Source of the DNA: an uncultured Prevotella sp.
Lineage (GTDB): Bacteria > Bacteroidota > Bacteroidia > Bacteroidales > Bacteroidaceae
NCBI GenBank assembly: GCA_900550035.1
Contig: URQS01000012.1
Coordinates: 1 to 64,000, forward strand
DNA length: 64,000 nt
Reading direction: 5' to 3'
Part shown: in pieces, positions 1-6,835 of the stretch
Layout of the letters: every line of letters starts with the position of its first letter
How positions within the stretch are numbered: position 1 is the stretch's first letter
Notes under the pieces: generated by a model
What the model was told of the DNA's origin: nothing
The model's database searches: none
Seen by the model: the letters and a program-made list of their open reading frames with translations, nothing else
Program-made: the position numbers and the translations under genes

Positions 1-169
1 TCTTGATGAAGTCACGAAAGCTATAGCGAGCCTTCCAATGATTCTCAAGATACATCCTGTACTCATATATCATAGCATATCCGAAGATAATACATAATAT
101 GAGTACAAACACCCCGATGATGATCAAGGCTAATTCTATCCTTGGCATAGTTTCTATTATTTCCTTCAT
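1..169 (-). CDS. partial membrane protein, 3' end outside window
   Basis: The minus-strand frame opens with ATG at 167-169 and runs off the window edge without a stop. The visible 56 residues begin MKEIIETMPRIELALIIIG and contain one strongly hydrophobic segment (about residues 12-34), followed by a charged stretch with aromatic residues. This looks like an N-terminally anchored membrane protein. No family is recognised and the product length is unknown. Confidence 0.5.
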   Translation of the reverse strand, partial: MKEIIETMPRIELALIIIGVFVLILCIIFGYAMIYEYRMYLENHWKARYSFRDFIK

Positions 170-236
170 GTTGCAAAAATAGTTTTTTTCATTTGAAAGG
201 AGTTTCCACTTGCCATGTTCATGTGTCGCATTCATA

Positions 237-278
237 CCAAAAAGGTGTCGCATTCCTGCGAATGCGACACCTTTTTGG
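237..278. repeat. perfect 19-bp inverted repeat, terminator-like
   Basis: Positions 237-255 and 260-278 are exact reverse complements around a 4-nt loop. The core gtgtcgcattc also occurs alone at 221-232. The hairpin lies just downstream of the minus-strand AraC-type reading frame that ends at 317, so it may terminate that transcript. The stem is A-rich on one side and T-rich on the other, so it could work in both directions. The extra half-copy suggests a repeated extragenic palindrome rather than a simple terminator. Confidence 0.6.
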
Positions 279-316
279 CTGTTTGACGATAAAAATTCTA
301 CTTTTTCTTTGGTATT

Positions 317-637
317 TTATAAAGAAACATTTTGTGCAACATCTGTATGTTGGGAGCCCCTCCATTCTGTAGGAGAACAGCCTTCTTTTGTTTTGAAGAT
401 TCGGTAAAGATGAGTGCGACAAGAGAATCCACACTCAGCTGAAATGATGTCGTTGCTATAATCAGGATATTCCAACATCATCTTTTTTGCAGCGTTGAGA
501 CGTATTTCGCTGAGCCATATTCGAAAGTTGGAGTGCAAGCATTGGTCGAAAAACTGGCTCAATTCGTTCTTTGATATACAAAGTGTACGAGAAAGCATCA
601 ACATGTTTACATTACAATCCTTATAACCCAAATCCAT
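317..637 (-). CDS. AraC-type DNA-binding domain (C-terminal part of split 7TM regulator)
   Basis: These 106 residues are an AraC/XylS helix-turn-helix domain. Landmarks are LCISKNELSQFF (first helix-turn-helix) and ISAECGFSCRTHLYRIF followed by SPTEWR (second helix-turn-helix and signature). The open frame continues upstream of the first ATG through RKKPLQQLSEERRNFIQNSL to the G tract at 711-719, where it meets the 7TM frame in another phase. The ATG at 637 is therefore probably not a real start. With eight G instead of nine, one protein of 375 residues runs from 1445 to 317. As written, the domain is translated only after tract slippage or from an internal start. Confidence 0.7.
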   Translation of the reverse strand: MDLGYKDCNVNMLMLSRTLCISKNELSQFFDQCLHSNFRIWLSEIRLNAAKKMMLEYPDYSNDIISAECGFSCRTHLYRIFKTKEGCSPTEWRGSQHTDVAQNVSL

Positions 638-707
638 ACACCATTGGTCAAGACTGTTTTGGATAAAGTTTCTGCGCTCCTCAGATAATTGCTGTAAAGG
701 TTTTTTT

Positions 708-1445
708 CTACCCCCCCCCGCTTCGTTGGTTTTCCTCTTCTTTATCCAATAGCTCTTCTATTGGAATATAACTGCTGCCGAGAGCGATAAACGTAAGATT
801 GAAGAACAACAAGGCAAGCAATACAGCAGGACCTACTATATATAATAAGGTAGTAGAAAAGATGGCAACTGGCATGGCGAGAACTGCGAGCCATAGAATG
901 ATTACACTTGCACGCGAATATCTTACGTAAGGCAACAAGTCCGTTGCTGCCATTGTCTCCAACATATTTTTACGCCTAATCATCTCCTGAATAATCATGT
1001 ATATGCAATAGAAAACACTTACGCAAAACAGAGTCAGCATCAGATAAAGCCCCTCTCTGATATACAGGCTATGATGAAGACTGATACCCACGCAAAAGAC
1101 CACAATGATGGCAGCATAAATGCCACTACACATCAGTATCATCTTTCTGAGGTTAGCACGGGTGGTTTCTATGTTGTAGATTCCCATGGAGATAAGTGAA
1201 AAACATGGGGTATAAACGAGGATATTGATGACCGCGCCTAAATTATCGTTCATGGCACGGAATCCGAAAACCATCTGCACGGCATATTGTATCGCCAATC
1301 CTATCAAGGCGACAACAATCATCCATCGTGAACGCTCATACCGCTTGTTCTCCCATCTAACATGCAGATGAGAGAGTGCCACGAAGAAGGCATTGACGAG
1401 CATGAATATAAAACATGCAAACTGAAGTAGAAATAATGAATCCAT
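708..1445 (-). CDS. seven-helix membrane sensor half of split AraC-type regulator
   Basis: The 245-residue product has seven hydrophobic segments, starting near residues 4-27, 42-62, 71-94, 105-126, 132-155, 178-200 and 202-226. It ends in an acidic linker (LLDKEEENQ) and then RSGGG and a stop created by the G9 tract. Bacteroidales commonly carry 7TM regulators with a cytoplasmic AraC domain, and the matching domain lies directly downstream out of frame. The ATG at 1445 is the first residue of helix 1, and a TAAATTTG -7 element lies at 1521-1514. The ligand is unknown. In the nine-G state the protein would be a receptor without its DNA-binding output. Confidence 0.75.
   Translation of the reverse strand: MDSLFLLQFACFIFMLVNAFFVALSHLHVRWENKRYERSRWMIVVALIGLAIQYAVQMVFGFRAMNDNLGAVINILVYTPCFSLISMGIYNIETTRANLRKMILMCSGIYAAIIVVFCVGISLHHSLYIREGLYLMLTLFCVSVFYCIYMIIQEMIRRKNMLETMAATDLLPYVRYSRASVIILWLAVLAMPVAIFSTTLLYIVGPAVLLALLFFNLTFIALGSSYIPIEELLDKEEENQRSGGG
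711..719 (-). repeat. G9 homopolymer at the 7TM/AraC junction
   Basis: The plus strand shows nine C in a row, so the coding strand carries nine G, followed by TAG. With nine G the frame stops (GGG GGG GGG TAG). With eight, or with eleven, it reads GGT AGA AAA and enters the AraC domain without interruption. Such tracts are prone to slippage, both in vivo and in sequencing. Confidence 0.8.
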
Positions 1446-1513
1446 TCTTATCTTATGTTTACTTTCTTGTATTTTTGATTACTTGCTGTAGGATTATCCG
1501 GATTAGTCATCTG

Positions 1514-1521
1514 CAAATTTA
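1514..1521 (-). promoter_or_regulatory. -7 element for the 7TM regulator
   Basis: Minus-strand TAAATTTG fits the Bacteroidetes TAnnTTTG -7 box and lies about 70 nt upstream of the ATG at 1445. No clear TTTG -33 box lies at the usual distance. Confidence 0.4.
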
Positions 1522-1553
1522 CTAATAATAATCGAGATTTATGATAAAAAATA

Positions 1554-1579
1554 TTAGTTTTGCGTAGCGGAATAATAAC
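1554..1579 (+). repeat. 26-bp direct repeat, left flank of sigma operon
   Basis: This 26-bp sequence, centred on tttgcgtagcggaataataac, recurs at 4398-4423 with one mismatch and, more diverged, at 6611-6635. The first two copies bracket the whole sigma/anti-sigma/plug/TlpA operon in the same orientation. Confidence 0.75.
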
Positions 1580-1622
1580 TCTTGTGTTATTATTAATGTA
1601 AAAACAAATAGAAAGAAATGAC

Positions 1623-2117
1623 GTGGAAATACAAGAGTTTGTGAATGGTGCAGAGAGTCTGCGCGATGGTTTGCTCAAGCAGGCTATGCACTATTTTAAG
1701 GATGGCTCAGACGCTGAGGATGCTGTTCAGGAAACTCTCTTGAAACTGTGGACTGCACGTGAGCGTATAGCGGATGCTACAAAGATGCAGCACATGGCTT
1801 CGGTTGTGTGTAGGAATGTATCGCTTAACATGCTTCGTGACGCAAGATGTAATGTGCAGATAGATAAGGTTGGATATATGGCTAATGCTGACAATCCGCA
1901 TAACCAATTGGAAATTAAAGAGAGTGACCGTATGCTGAAACAGAGTATCAGAGCACTTAGCGACAGGCATCGTGCCATTATACGGATGCGCAACGTCGAG
2001 AATATGCCGTATGCAGATATTGCACGTATAATTGGTACTACGGAAAGCTCGGTGCGTGGAATGATAAGCAAGGCACGAATGGAACTTATTAAGAATCTTA
2101 AAAAGGCAAAACAATGA
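1623..2117 (+). CDS. ECF-family RNA polymerase sigma factor
   Basis: This 164-residue protein has the two sigma-70 regions of ECF factors. Region 2 is near residues 10-75 (HYFKDGSDAEDAVQETLLKLW) and region 4 near 110-160 (LSDRHRAIIRMRNVENMPYADIA, then a helix-turn-helix with ESSVRGMISKAR). The GTG at 1623 is chosen because the nearby ATG at 1618 is in a frame that stops after eight codons. The stop overlaps the next start by four bases (ATGA at 2114-2117), so the sigma factor is translationally coupled to its likely membrane anti-sigma partner. Its targets are unknown; the rest of the operon points to envelope or redox functions. Confidence 0.85.
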   Translation: MEIQEFVNGAESLRDGLLKQAMHYFKDGSDAEDAVQETLLKLWTARERIADATKMQHMASVVCRNVSLNMLRDARCNVQIDKVGYMANADNPHNQLEIKESDRMLKQSIRALSDRHRAIIRMRNVENMPYADIARIIGTTESSVRGMISKARMELIKNLKKAKQ

Positions 2118-2851
2118 AATACTCAAGAGAATATATAGAACGACTGTTGGGCAAGTTTGTTGATGGTCTGACTACTGAACTTGAGGAACAGCAGCTTGCA
2201 GAATACTTCGATACAGCTGATGATATTCCTGCGGAATGGCAGGTATATAAGGAGATGTTTCGTAGCTTCAAGACCGATGATTACAACTTCAGCAATGCGG
2301 AACTTGATGCAATGCTCACATCTGATGTGGCTGTTGAACCCTCTGCAGCGCATATACTGCCAAAACATACATCACATGTATGGCGTTGGGTGGCTGTTGC
2401 GGCATGTGCAGCAGTAGTAGTGGCATTTGTTGCTATCCGACCATGGACAGCTTTTACAGACAATACTTCTGATGTAGACAAAATTGTTGCTGTAGAAAAG
2501 CCGAAAAAGGCAGACGGGGTAAAATATGATGTGGGCATTGTCAAGACACATGATACTGACGCAATAGAAAAATCTACAGAGGAAAAGGTTGATAATAACA
2601 CTCAAAGTAAGACTCAATCCAAGCGATTGACCGAAAAGCGATTGCCTACAGTCGAACCAAGTGTAGTCAATAGAGTTGATAATATCATCGCTACAGTCAC
2701 ATTACCAAATGAACAGGTGGAAAGTTATGAGATAAGAAAAGTGGGCGAGGCTAATATTGTAACCAAATGTTATGATGATGGAACGTCAGCCTCCTTCATT
2801 GTCTCATGTTCTGACGATGAGTTGAGCAGCCAGCTTATAGCTCTCAATTAA
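2114..2851 (+). CDS. membrane anti-sigma factor-like protein
   Basis: The 245-residue protein has a cytoplasmic N-terminus of about 85 residues beginning MKYSREYIERLLGKFVDG, typical of Bacteroidetes anti-sigma-like proteins. One membrane helix follows (about 89-108, WVAVAACAAVVVAFVAI). The periplasmic part is a Lys/Glu/Thr-rich linker and a short conserved-looking end (VTLPNEQVESYEI). There is no FecR domain, so it is not a canonical iron-type anti-sigma factor. The four-base overlap with the sigma gene supports a paired function: holding the sigma factor at the membrane until a periplasmic signal releases it. That role is inferred from position and topology. Confidence 0.6.
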   Translation: MKYSREYIERLLGKFVDGLTTELEEQQLAEYFDTADDIPAEWQVYKEMFRSFKTDDYNFSNAELDAMLTSDVAVEPSAAHILPKHTSHVWRWVAVAACAAVVVAFVAIRPWTAFTDNTSDVDKIVAVEKPKKADGVKYDVGIVKTHDTDAIEKSTEEKVDNNTQSKTQSKRLTEKRLPTVEPSVVNRVDNIIATVTLPNEQVESYEIRKVGEANIVTKCYDDGTSASFIVSCSDDELSSQLIALN

Positions 2852-2900
2852 AACCTATAGCTCTCGATAGAAATAATAAACAACTTAAAATATTATACTT

Positions 2901-3623
2901 ATGAAAAAGTTTTTTGTTCTGACATTTATTGCGCTCTTTGTGGCAGCAGCATCGTATGCGCAAGAAAACGTCTTTATCATTAATGGCGAGAAGATAGAGA
3001 ATTTTGACGGTTCGCAACTCACGGGAAAGAAAATCTTGTCGTTTAATGTGATAAAAGACGACAAAGGGGATGTTTACAGTATACATACTGATGAAATATT
3101 GCCTGATAGTCTGAGAAACCGACCGTATAAAGTTTCTACCAAATTGCATTACATCACAAAGGATACTTTGGCAAATGTAAACAATCTCAATAAGTCGGAG
3201 AAGGCAGGTAAGAGAGAGGTGGAAGTGACAAACTTTGACATGCTTAATTCCAAGCCTTTGATTGTTGTGGATGGTAAGGAATACAGTGGCTCTTTAAACT
3301 ATATCAAGCCTGGCGATATAAATTCTATTAATGTGTACAAGCCAGGGTCGGACGTAGCCAACGTCTACGGAGAGAAAGGAAAGAACGGTGTGCTGAAAAT
3401 CTTCACCAAGGCAAGTAAGGATAATGTCCTGTATGTTGTAGATGGAAAACCTGCAACGTCTCAGGAAGTGAAAGACATTGCTTCGTCAAAAATATCAAAT
3501 GTCGTTGTGCTGAAGCGTGGCTCAAAGGCTGCTATGGACTATGGGGAAGTGGGCAAGACGCATGATATCTGTATTATTAAGACAAAGTATGCTTGTGTAA
3601 TGAATTACTATGATAAGAAATAA
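2901..3623 (+). CDS. secreted protein with two TonB-plug-like modules and no barrel
   Basis: A signal peptide (MKKFFVLTFIALFVAAASYAQ) precedes about 220 residues. Two segments resemble the plug motif of SusC-type receptors. Near residue 120, LIVVDGKEYSG leads to IKPGDINSINVYKPG, VYGEKGKNGVLKIFTK. Near residue 177, LYVVDGKPATS leads to ISNVVVLKRGSKAAMDYGE. SusC plugs read roughly VVDG, then IESIEVLK, then YG..GANGV. No barrel follows and the protein stops at 240 residues. It lies between an anti-sigma factor and a thioredoxin-like protein in one operon. It may be a periplasmic adaptor or decoy for plug-binding partners; this is inference. Confidence 0.6.
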   Translation: MKKFFVLTFIALFVAAASYAQENVFIINGEKIENFDGSQLTGKKILSFNVIKDDKGDVYSIHTDEILPDSLRNRPYKVSTKLHYITKDTLANVNNLNKSEKAGKREVEVTNFDMLNSKPLIVVDGKEYSGSLNYIKPGDINSINVYKPGSDVANVYGEKGKNGVLKIFTKASKDNVLYVVDGKPATSQEVKDIASSKISNVVVLKRGSKAAMDYGEVGKTHDICIIKTKYACVMNYYDKK

Positions 3624-3630
3624 TCAATAT

Positions 3631-4401
3631 ATGAAAAAACTATTGTTACTATTCGGCTTTTTATGTGTCGCATCTCAGATGATAGCACAGGACAAGATTG
3701 TTCCAATGTATAGAATTGGAGGCCATTATTTCTCTAAGGAATTGCCGATGGATGAGGCTTTTAAGATTAGCAGTTCGATAATGGCTCTTGCTGATAAGGA
3801 CGGAAATAGGGTTGTCAATCTCTTGGTGGGCGACGACTTCAAGGTGCCAGAGTCGATAAAGAAGTATGAGATTCCTTTTGAAAAGGTGCTTAATGGTGAG
3901 CAACTGGAGGAAGGAGCGCAGAACTTTGCCAAGATGAAAAAGCTTATCAATTCAACTGATGTCGAAAAGTTTATAGTTGGCAAGGCTCTGCCAGATGATT
4001 TCTCTGAGAAAGATATTGACGGCAAGACATGGACTAAGGAAGGATTGAAAGGTCATGTTACGGTTATAAATGTGTGGTATTCTGGTTGCGGACCGTGCCG
4101 TAGGGAGATGCCAATGCTCTCAACGTGGAAAGACAAATATCCTGATGTGCAGTTCGTTTCAGCCAATTTTGAGAATGTTGATAAGGTGAAGCAAATCACT
4201 GAGAAGGAAGGCTTTAATTGGACGCACATTGCCAATGACACGTATTTCACCAAAAGAGTGGGCAATGAGGGCTATCCATTGACCATTGTTGTAGACAAGA
4301 ATGGTATTGTAAGATATTGCAAGCATGGCGCTAATAATAATGCCAGCAGTGAGATATTGCAATTGATATGCAGTTCCTATTTTGGGTACCATTCGAATTA
4401 G
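3631..4401 (+). CDS. TlpA-like periplasmic thioredoxin
   Basis: The start is placed at ATG 3631, which gives a clean signal peptide (MKKLLLLFGFLCVASQMIAQ); an in-frame ATG at 3610 overlaps the previous gene and would add seven residues. The mature protein has an N-terminal domain of about 110 residues and a C-terminal thioredoxin fold with the active site YSGCGPCRREMP near residue 148 and the cis-Pro loop GYPLTIVVDKNG. It likely acts as a periplasmic thiol-disulfide oxidoreductase. The last 14 residues diverge sharply from the gene end preserved in the scar at 6688-6747, and the stop lies at the right direct repeat, so the 3' end may have been rebuilt by recombination. Confidence 0.8.
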   Translation: MKKLLLLFGFLCVASQMIAQDKIVPMYRIGGHYFSKELPMDEAFKISSSIMALADKDGNRVVNLLVGDDFKVPESIKKYEIPFEKVLNGEQLEEGAQNFAKMKKLINSTDVEKFIVGKALPDDFSEKDIDGKTWTKEGLKGHVTVINVWYSGCGPCRREMPMLSTWKDKYPDVQFVSANFENVDKVKQITEKEGFNWTHIANDTYFTKRVGNEGYPLTIVVDKNGIVRYCKHGANNNASSEILQLICSSYFGYHSN

Positions 4402-4423
4402 TTTTGCGTAGCGAAATAATAAC
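4398..4423 (+). repeat. 26-bp direct repeat, right flank of sigma operon
   Basis: Matches 1554-1579 in 25 of 26 positions and includes the stop codon of the TlpA-like gene (TAG at 4399-4401). It directly precedes the promoter of the EVE-like pseudogene. Confidence 0.75.
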
Positions 4424-4430
4424 CCTTGCA

Positions 4431-4462
4431 TTTGGACAGTTCGTAAAAATAAAGTATATTTG
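4431..4462 (+). promoter_or_regulatory. promoter of EVE-like gene
   Basis: TTTG at 4431-4434, a 20-bp spacer and TATATTTG at 4455-4462 match the Bacteroidetes consensus exactly. The ATG at 4482 follows 20 nt after the -7 box. Confidence 0.65.
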
Positions 4463-4481
4463 TAAATCAAAACAACTGATT

Positions 4482-4888
4482 ATGAAATATCCTATCGGCA
4501 TGACACTAAATCGCACTTGGCTTGCCTTTGCCAACAGAAAAAGGTGTAGACATGCTGACGCAATCCACAGTCTTGGATTTATCAGCTGGAGAATGGGAGA
4601 GCACGTTTTTCTATCGGAGACATTGTGTATCTTTTTGTGTCTGATGAGCGTTGTGTACGCTTCAAGATGGTGGTGACCGCAGAGAATTGCAAACGTGAAG
4701 ACCAAGCGTTTTGGGTAGAAACACCACCTAATGATATTACCTATAAACTTGAACTTCTTGAAGAATATGAAGGCACAAAGCTTTCTGAAAAAGAGCTGTG
4801 TATGCATGGCTTGAAGGGAGGCAGATCTCTTGAGGTTCCTAATTGCAACAATACAGAACTTATTGGCTACATTAAATCTATATTCTAA
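4482..4888 (+). pseudogene. EVE-like domain protein, frameshifted
   Basis: The first frame from ATG 4482 reads a typical EVE-like start (TWLAFANRKR, then HADAIHSLGFISWRM). Near 4590 the matching continuation is found in another frame: ENGRARFSIGDIVYLFVSD, then a block ending GLKGGRSLEVPN and a stop at 4886-4888. One added base (or a seven-base repeat unit gagaatg lost by slippage) would join both parts into 135 residues. EVE/PUA-like domains bind modified nucleic-acid bases and occur near restriction systems; none is seen here. The intact regulatory start suggests a recent lesion or a sequence error. Confidence 0.65.
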
Positions 4889-4928
4889 CGAGAGCTATTG
4901 GTAGGTGAAACAGAATCATAATTATTTG

Positions 4929-4958
4929 AGGGATGCCAAAGATTATTTGGCATCCCTC
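4929..4958. terminator. bidirectional hairpin terminator
   Basis: gagggatgccaaa and its exact complement are separated by gatta, with T/A runs outside. It serves the EVE-like gene on the plus strand and the AAA-ATPase gene ending at 4966 on the minus strand. Confidence 0.7.
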
Positions 4959-4965
4959 ATAGTTT

Positions 4966-6534
4966 TTACCCTTCCTTTATTCTCCATTCTCCAATTGTTC
5001 GTTTAAGGCTGTCGTAGTTCACGCCGACCTTTATCAATCGCTTGCCCTCTGCCGAATACGGAATAAGATAACCCTTGTCGTCAATCTGTTGCAGGGCAGC
5101 GTCGGCAGAACCGTCATATTTCAGCTCCATCACGTATATGGCGTCTGGCAAGTGCAGCACGGCATCTGCTCTGCCTATTGCGCTACATTCCTCAACCTTA
5201 ATGTATGCTCCCATAAGATTGAAGATGAGATAGAACACGGTTTGGAAGTCGCGCTCGTTCTGGTTTGACAGTTGATTGGAGATGCTTGCCAAATACGCCT
5301 GCATCTTCTGCAAAGCCCCGTCCATATTGTTCTCCAACAGATTCTCAAGAAAATCAAATACGAAGCCGTTATTGTCGAGCTGTATTGGCGACAGATAGTT
5401 GGGGGCAAGCGACTTTACCATGCCTATGCGCACTTCCTTGTTAGGATAGTCCAGCTGATATTTCTGTAGAATAGGATTATACTTCTTTATTGTGAGATAA
5501 CCGCTCTGATAAAGAAGCGGCAAGGCAGAAGTCATCTGTTCTGGCGACACGTCAAAGTCATCAACCGATGCGCTCTTCTTCTCTATGTCCATCACGCCCA
5601 CATGATATTTCTGCAAGGTCTTTATCAGATAGCTCGGCGTACCCGAACTGAACCAATAAGCAGCAACCTTCTGGTTTCGCAAAGCCTTGACAAGGCTAAA
5701 CGGATTGAAGACATCCTCTGCGTGTTCGCTGAAATGATAGCCATCGTAAAAGTCGGTAAGCTCAGCCACCATCTCATCGAACGTAATGCCGTTGGCCTTG
5801 GCGAGCAATTCCACATCAGGCTTCATCTGCGTAAGCAGTTCCGTCTTACTTATGCCGCAGATGGCTGAGTAGTGATCGTACATGCTTATGTTGTCGAGGT
5901 TGTTAAGCTCGCTGAAGATGCTCAGTTGAGAGAATTTGGTTATGCCCGTGATAAACACAAACTTAAGGTAAGGGTCGAGCGACTTTATCGGACTGTAGAA
6001 GTTCTGCATTATACGGCGCAACTTCTGCAAGTTGTCCTTCTCGTGTACCACATCAAGCAGCGGAGCATCATATTCGTCAATAAGAATGACCGCCTTCTGA
6101 CCGGTTTGTTCGCAAGCGCGCATTACAAGATATTGCAGACGTTGGTTGGGATTTTCCGCTCCTTCCTCACGTCCGTATATCTTCTCATATTCCTGAAGTT
6201 TAAGATTCAATTCGCTAAGAAGACCTTTCTCATCCATGTGCTTAGCCGTGCTCATGTCGAAGTGAAGCACCGGATGCTTCACCCACTCCTTCTCATAATC
6301 GGCAATGGCAAGACCGTCAAACAGTTCCTTGCGACCCTCGAAATAAGCCTTAAGAGTTGAGATAAAAAGAGATTTGCCGAATCGCCGTGGGCGACTCAGA
6401 AACAAATATTGCGAACCGTTTTTCATCATCTTCACAATATATTTTGTCTTGTCTATATACATGTAGTTTCCTTCGCGTATCTTATCGAAGGTCTGCATTC
6501 CAACCGGATATTTCCTTATCTCTTGCGTCTCCAT
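4966..6534 (-). CDS. AAA-ATPase with C-terminal PD-(D/E)XK nuclease-like domain
   Basis: The 522-residue protein has the layout of the AAA-ATPase-like/DUF1703 family, very common and multi-copy in Bacteroidales. Features: N-terminal [20 protein letters not shown]; Walker A-like [10 protein letters not shown] near residue 50; Walker [12 protein letters not shown] near 150; and a C-terminal PD-(D/E)XK-type core [11 protein letters not shown] then VMELKYDG. The physiological role of the family is not settled; defence or nucleic-acid roles have been suggested from the nuclease fold. It stands alone, ends at a strong hairpin and shows no damage. The start at 6534 gives the usual N-terminus of the family. 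Confidence 0.85.
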   Translation of the reverse strand: METQEIRKYPVGMQTFDKIREGNYMYIDKTKYIVKMMKNGSQYLFLSRPRRFGKSLFISTLKAYFEGRKELFDGLAIADYEKEWVKHPVLHFDMSTAKHMDEKGLLSELNLKLQEYEKIYGREEGAENPNQRLQYLVMRACEQTGQKAVILIDEYDAPLLDVVHEKDNLQKLRRIMQNFYSPIKSLDPYLKFVFITGITKFSQLSIFSELNNLDNISMYDHYSAICGISKTELLTQMKPDVELLAKANGITFDEMVAELTDFYDGYHFSEHAEDVFNPFSLVKALRNQKVAAYWFSSGTPSYLIKTLQKYHVGVMDIEKKSASVDDFDVSPEQMTSALPLLYQSGYLTIKKYNPILQKYQLDYPNKEVRIGMVKSLAPNYLSPIQLDNNGFVFDFLENLLENNMDGALQKMQAYLASISNQLSNQNERDFQTVFYLIFNLMGAYIKVEECSAIGRADAVLHLPDAIYVMELKYDGSADAALQQIDDKGYLIPYSAEGKRLIKVGVNYDSLKRTIGEWRIKEG

Positions 6535-6610
6535 AGCCTTGTGGTTTTGTTATTTCGTTGTGAAGTTACAAATAAATAGCCGAACTTGCAACTTTATATT
6601 TAGATTTTTA

Positions 6611-6747
6611 TTAATTTCGCAAGCGAAACAATAACTCATGTGTTACTGTTAATGTAAAAACAAATAGAAAGAAATGACTTGTAAATTAATAATAATGTCA
6701 GCAGTGAGATATTGCAATTGATAGAAAAATTAGTCGGCTGTTGTTAA
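6611..6747 (+). pseudogene. scar of a second sigma-TlpA operon
   Basis: Positions 6625-6686 match the 5' flank and start region of the ECF sigma gene (1565-1629) with only a handful of mismatches, including the block aatgtaaaaacaaatagaa. With no gap, positions 6687-6723 then match the 3' end of the TlpA-like gene (4332-4370) with about two mismatches, in frame as NNVSSEILQLIEKLVGCC and stop at 6745-6747. Everything between sigma start and TlpA end is missing. The simplest reading is a paralogous operon that lost about 2.7 kb. The degenerate direct-repeat motif is present at 6611-6635. Confidence 0.7.
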
Positions 6748-6835
6748 AATAGGTTAATGCCGTTCAGAAATAATGCTTTAATACGTTATATAATCAAAAC
6801 GTCAGAATTGACACCTAATTTAAAATAATCAACGT

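Noticed and set aside
1554..4423. Insertion sequence or transposon
   Set aside because: The flanking repeats are direct, not inverted, and no transposase or recombinase is encoded; only the module interpretation was kept.
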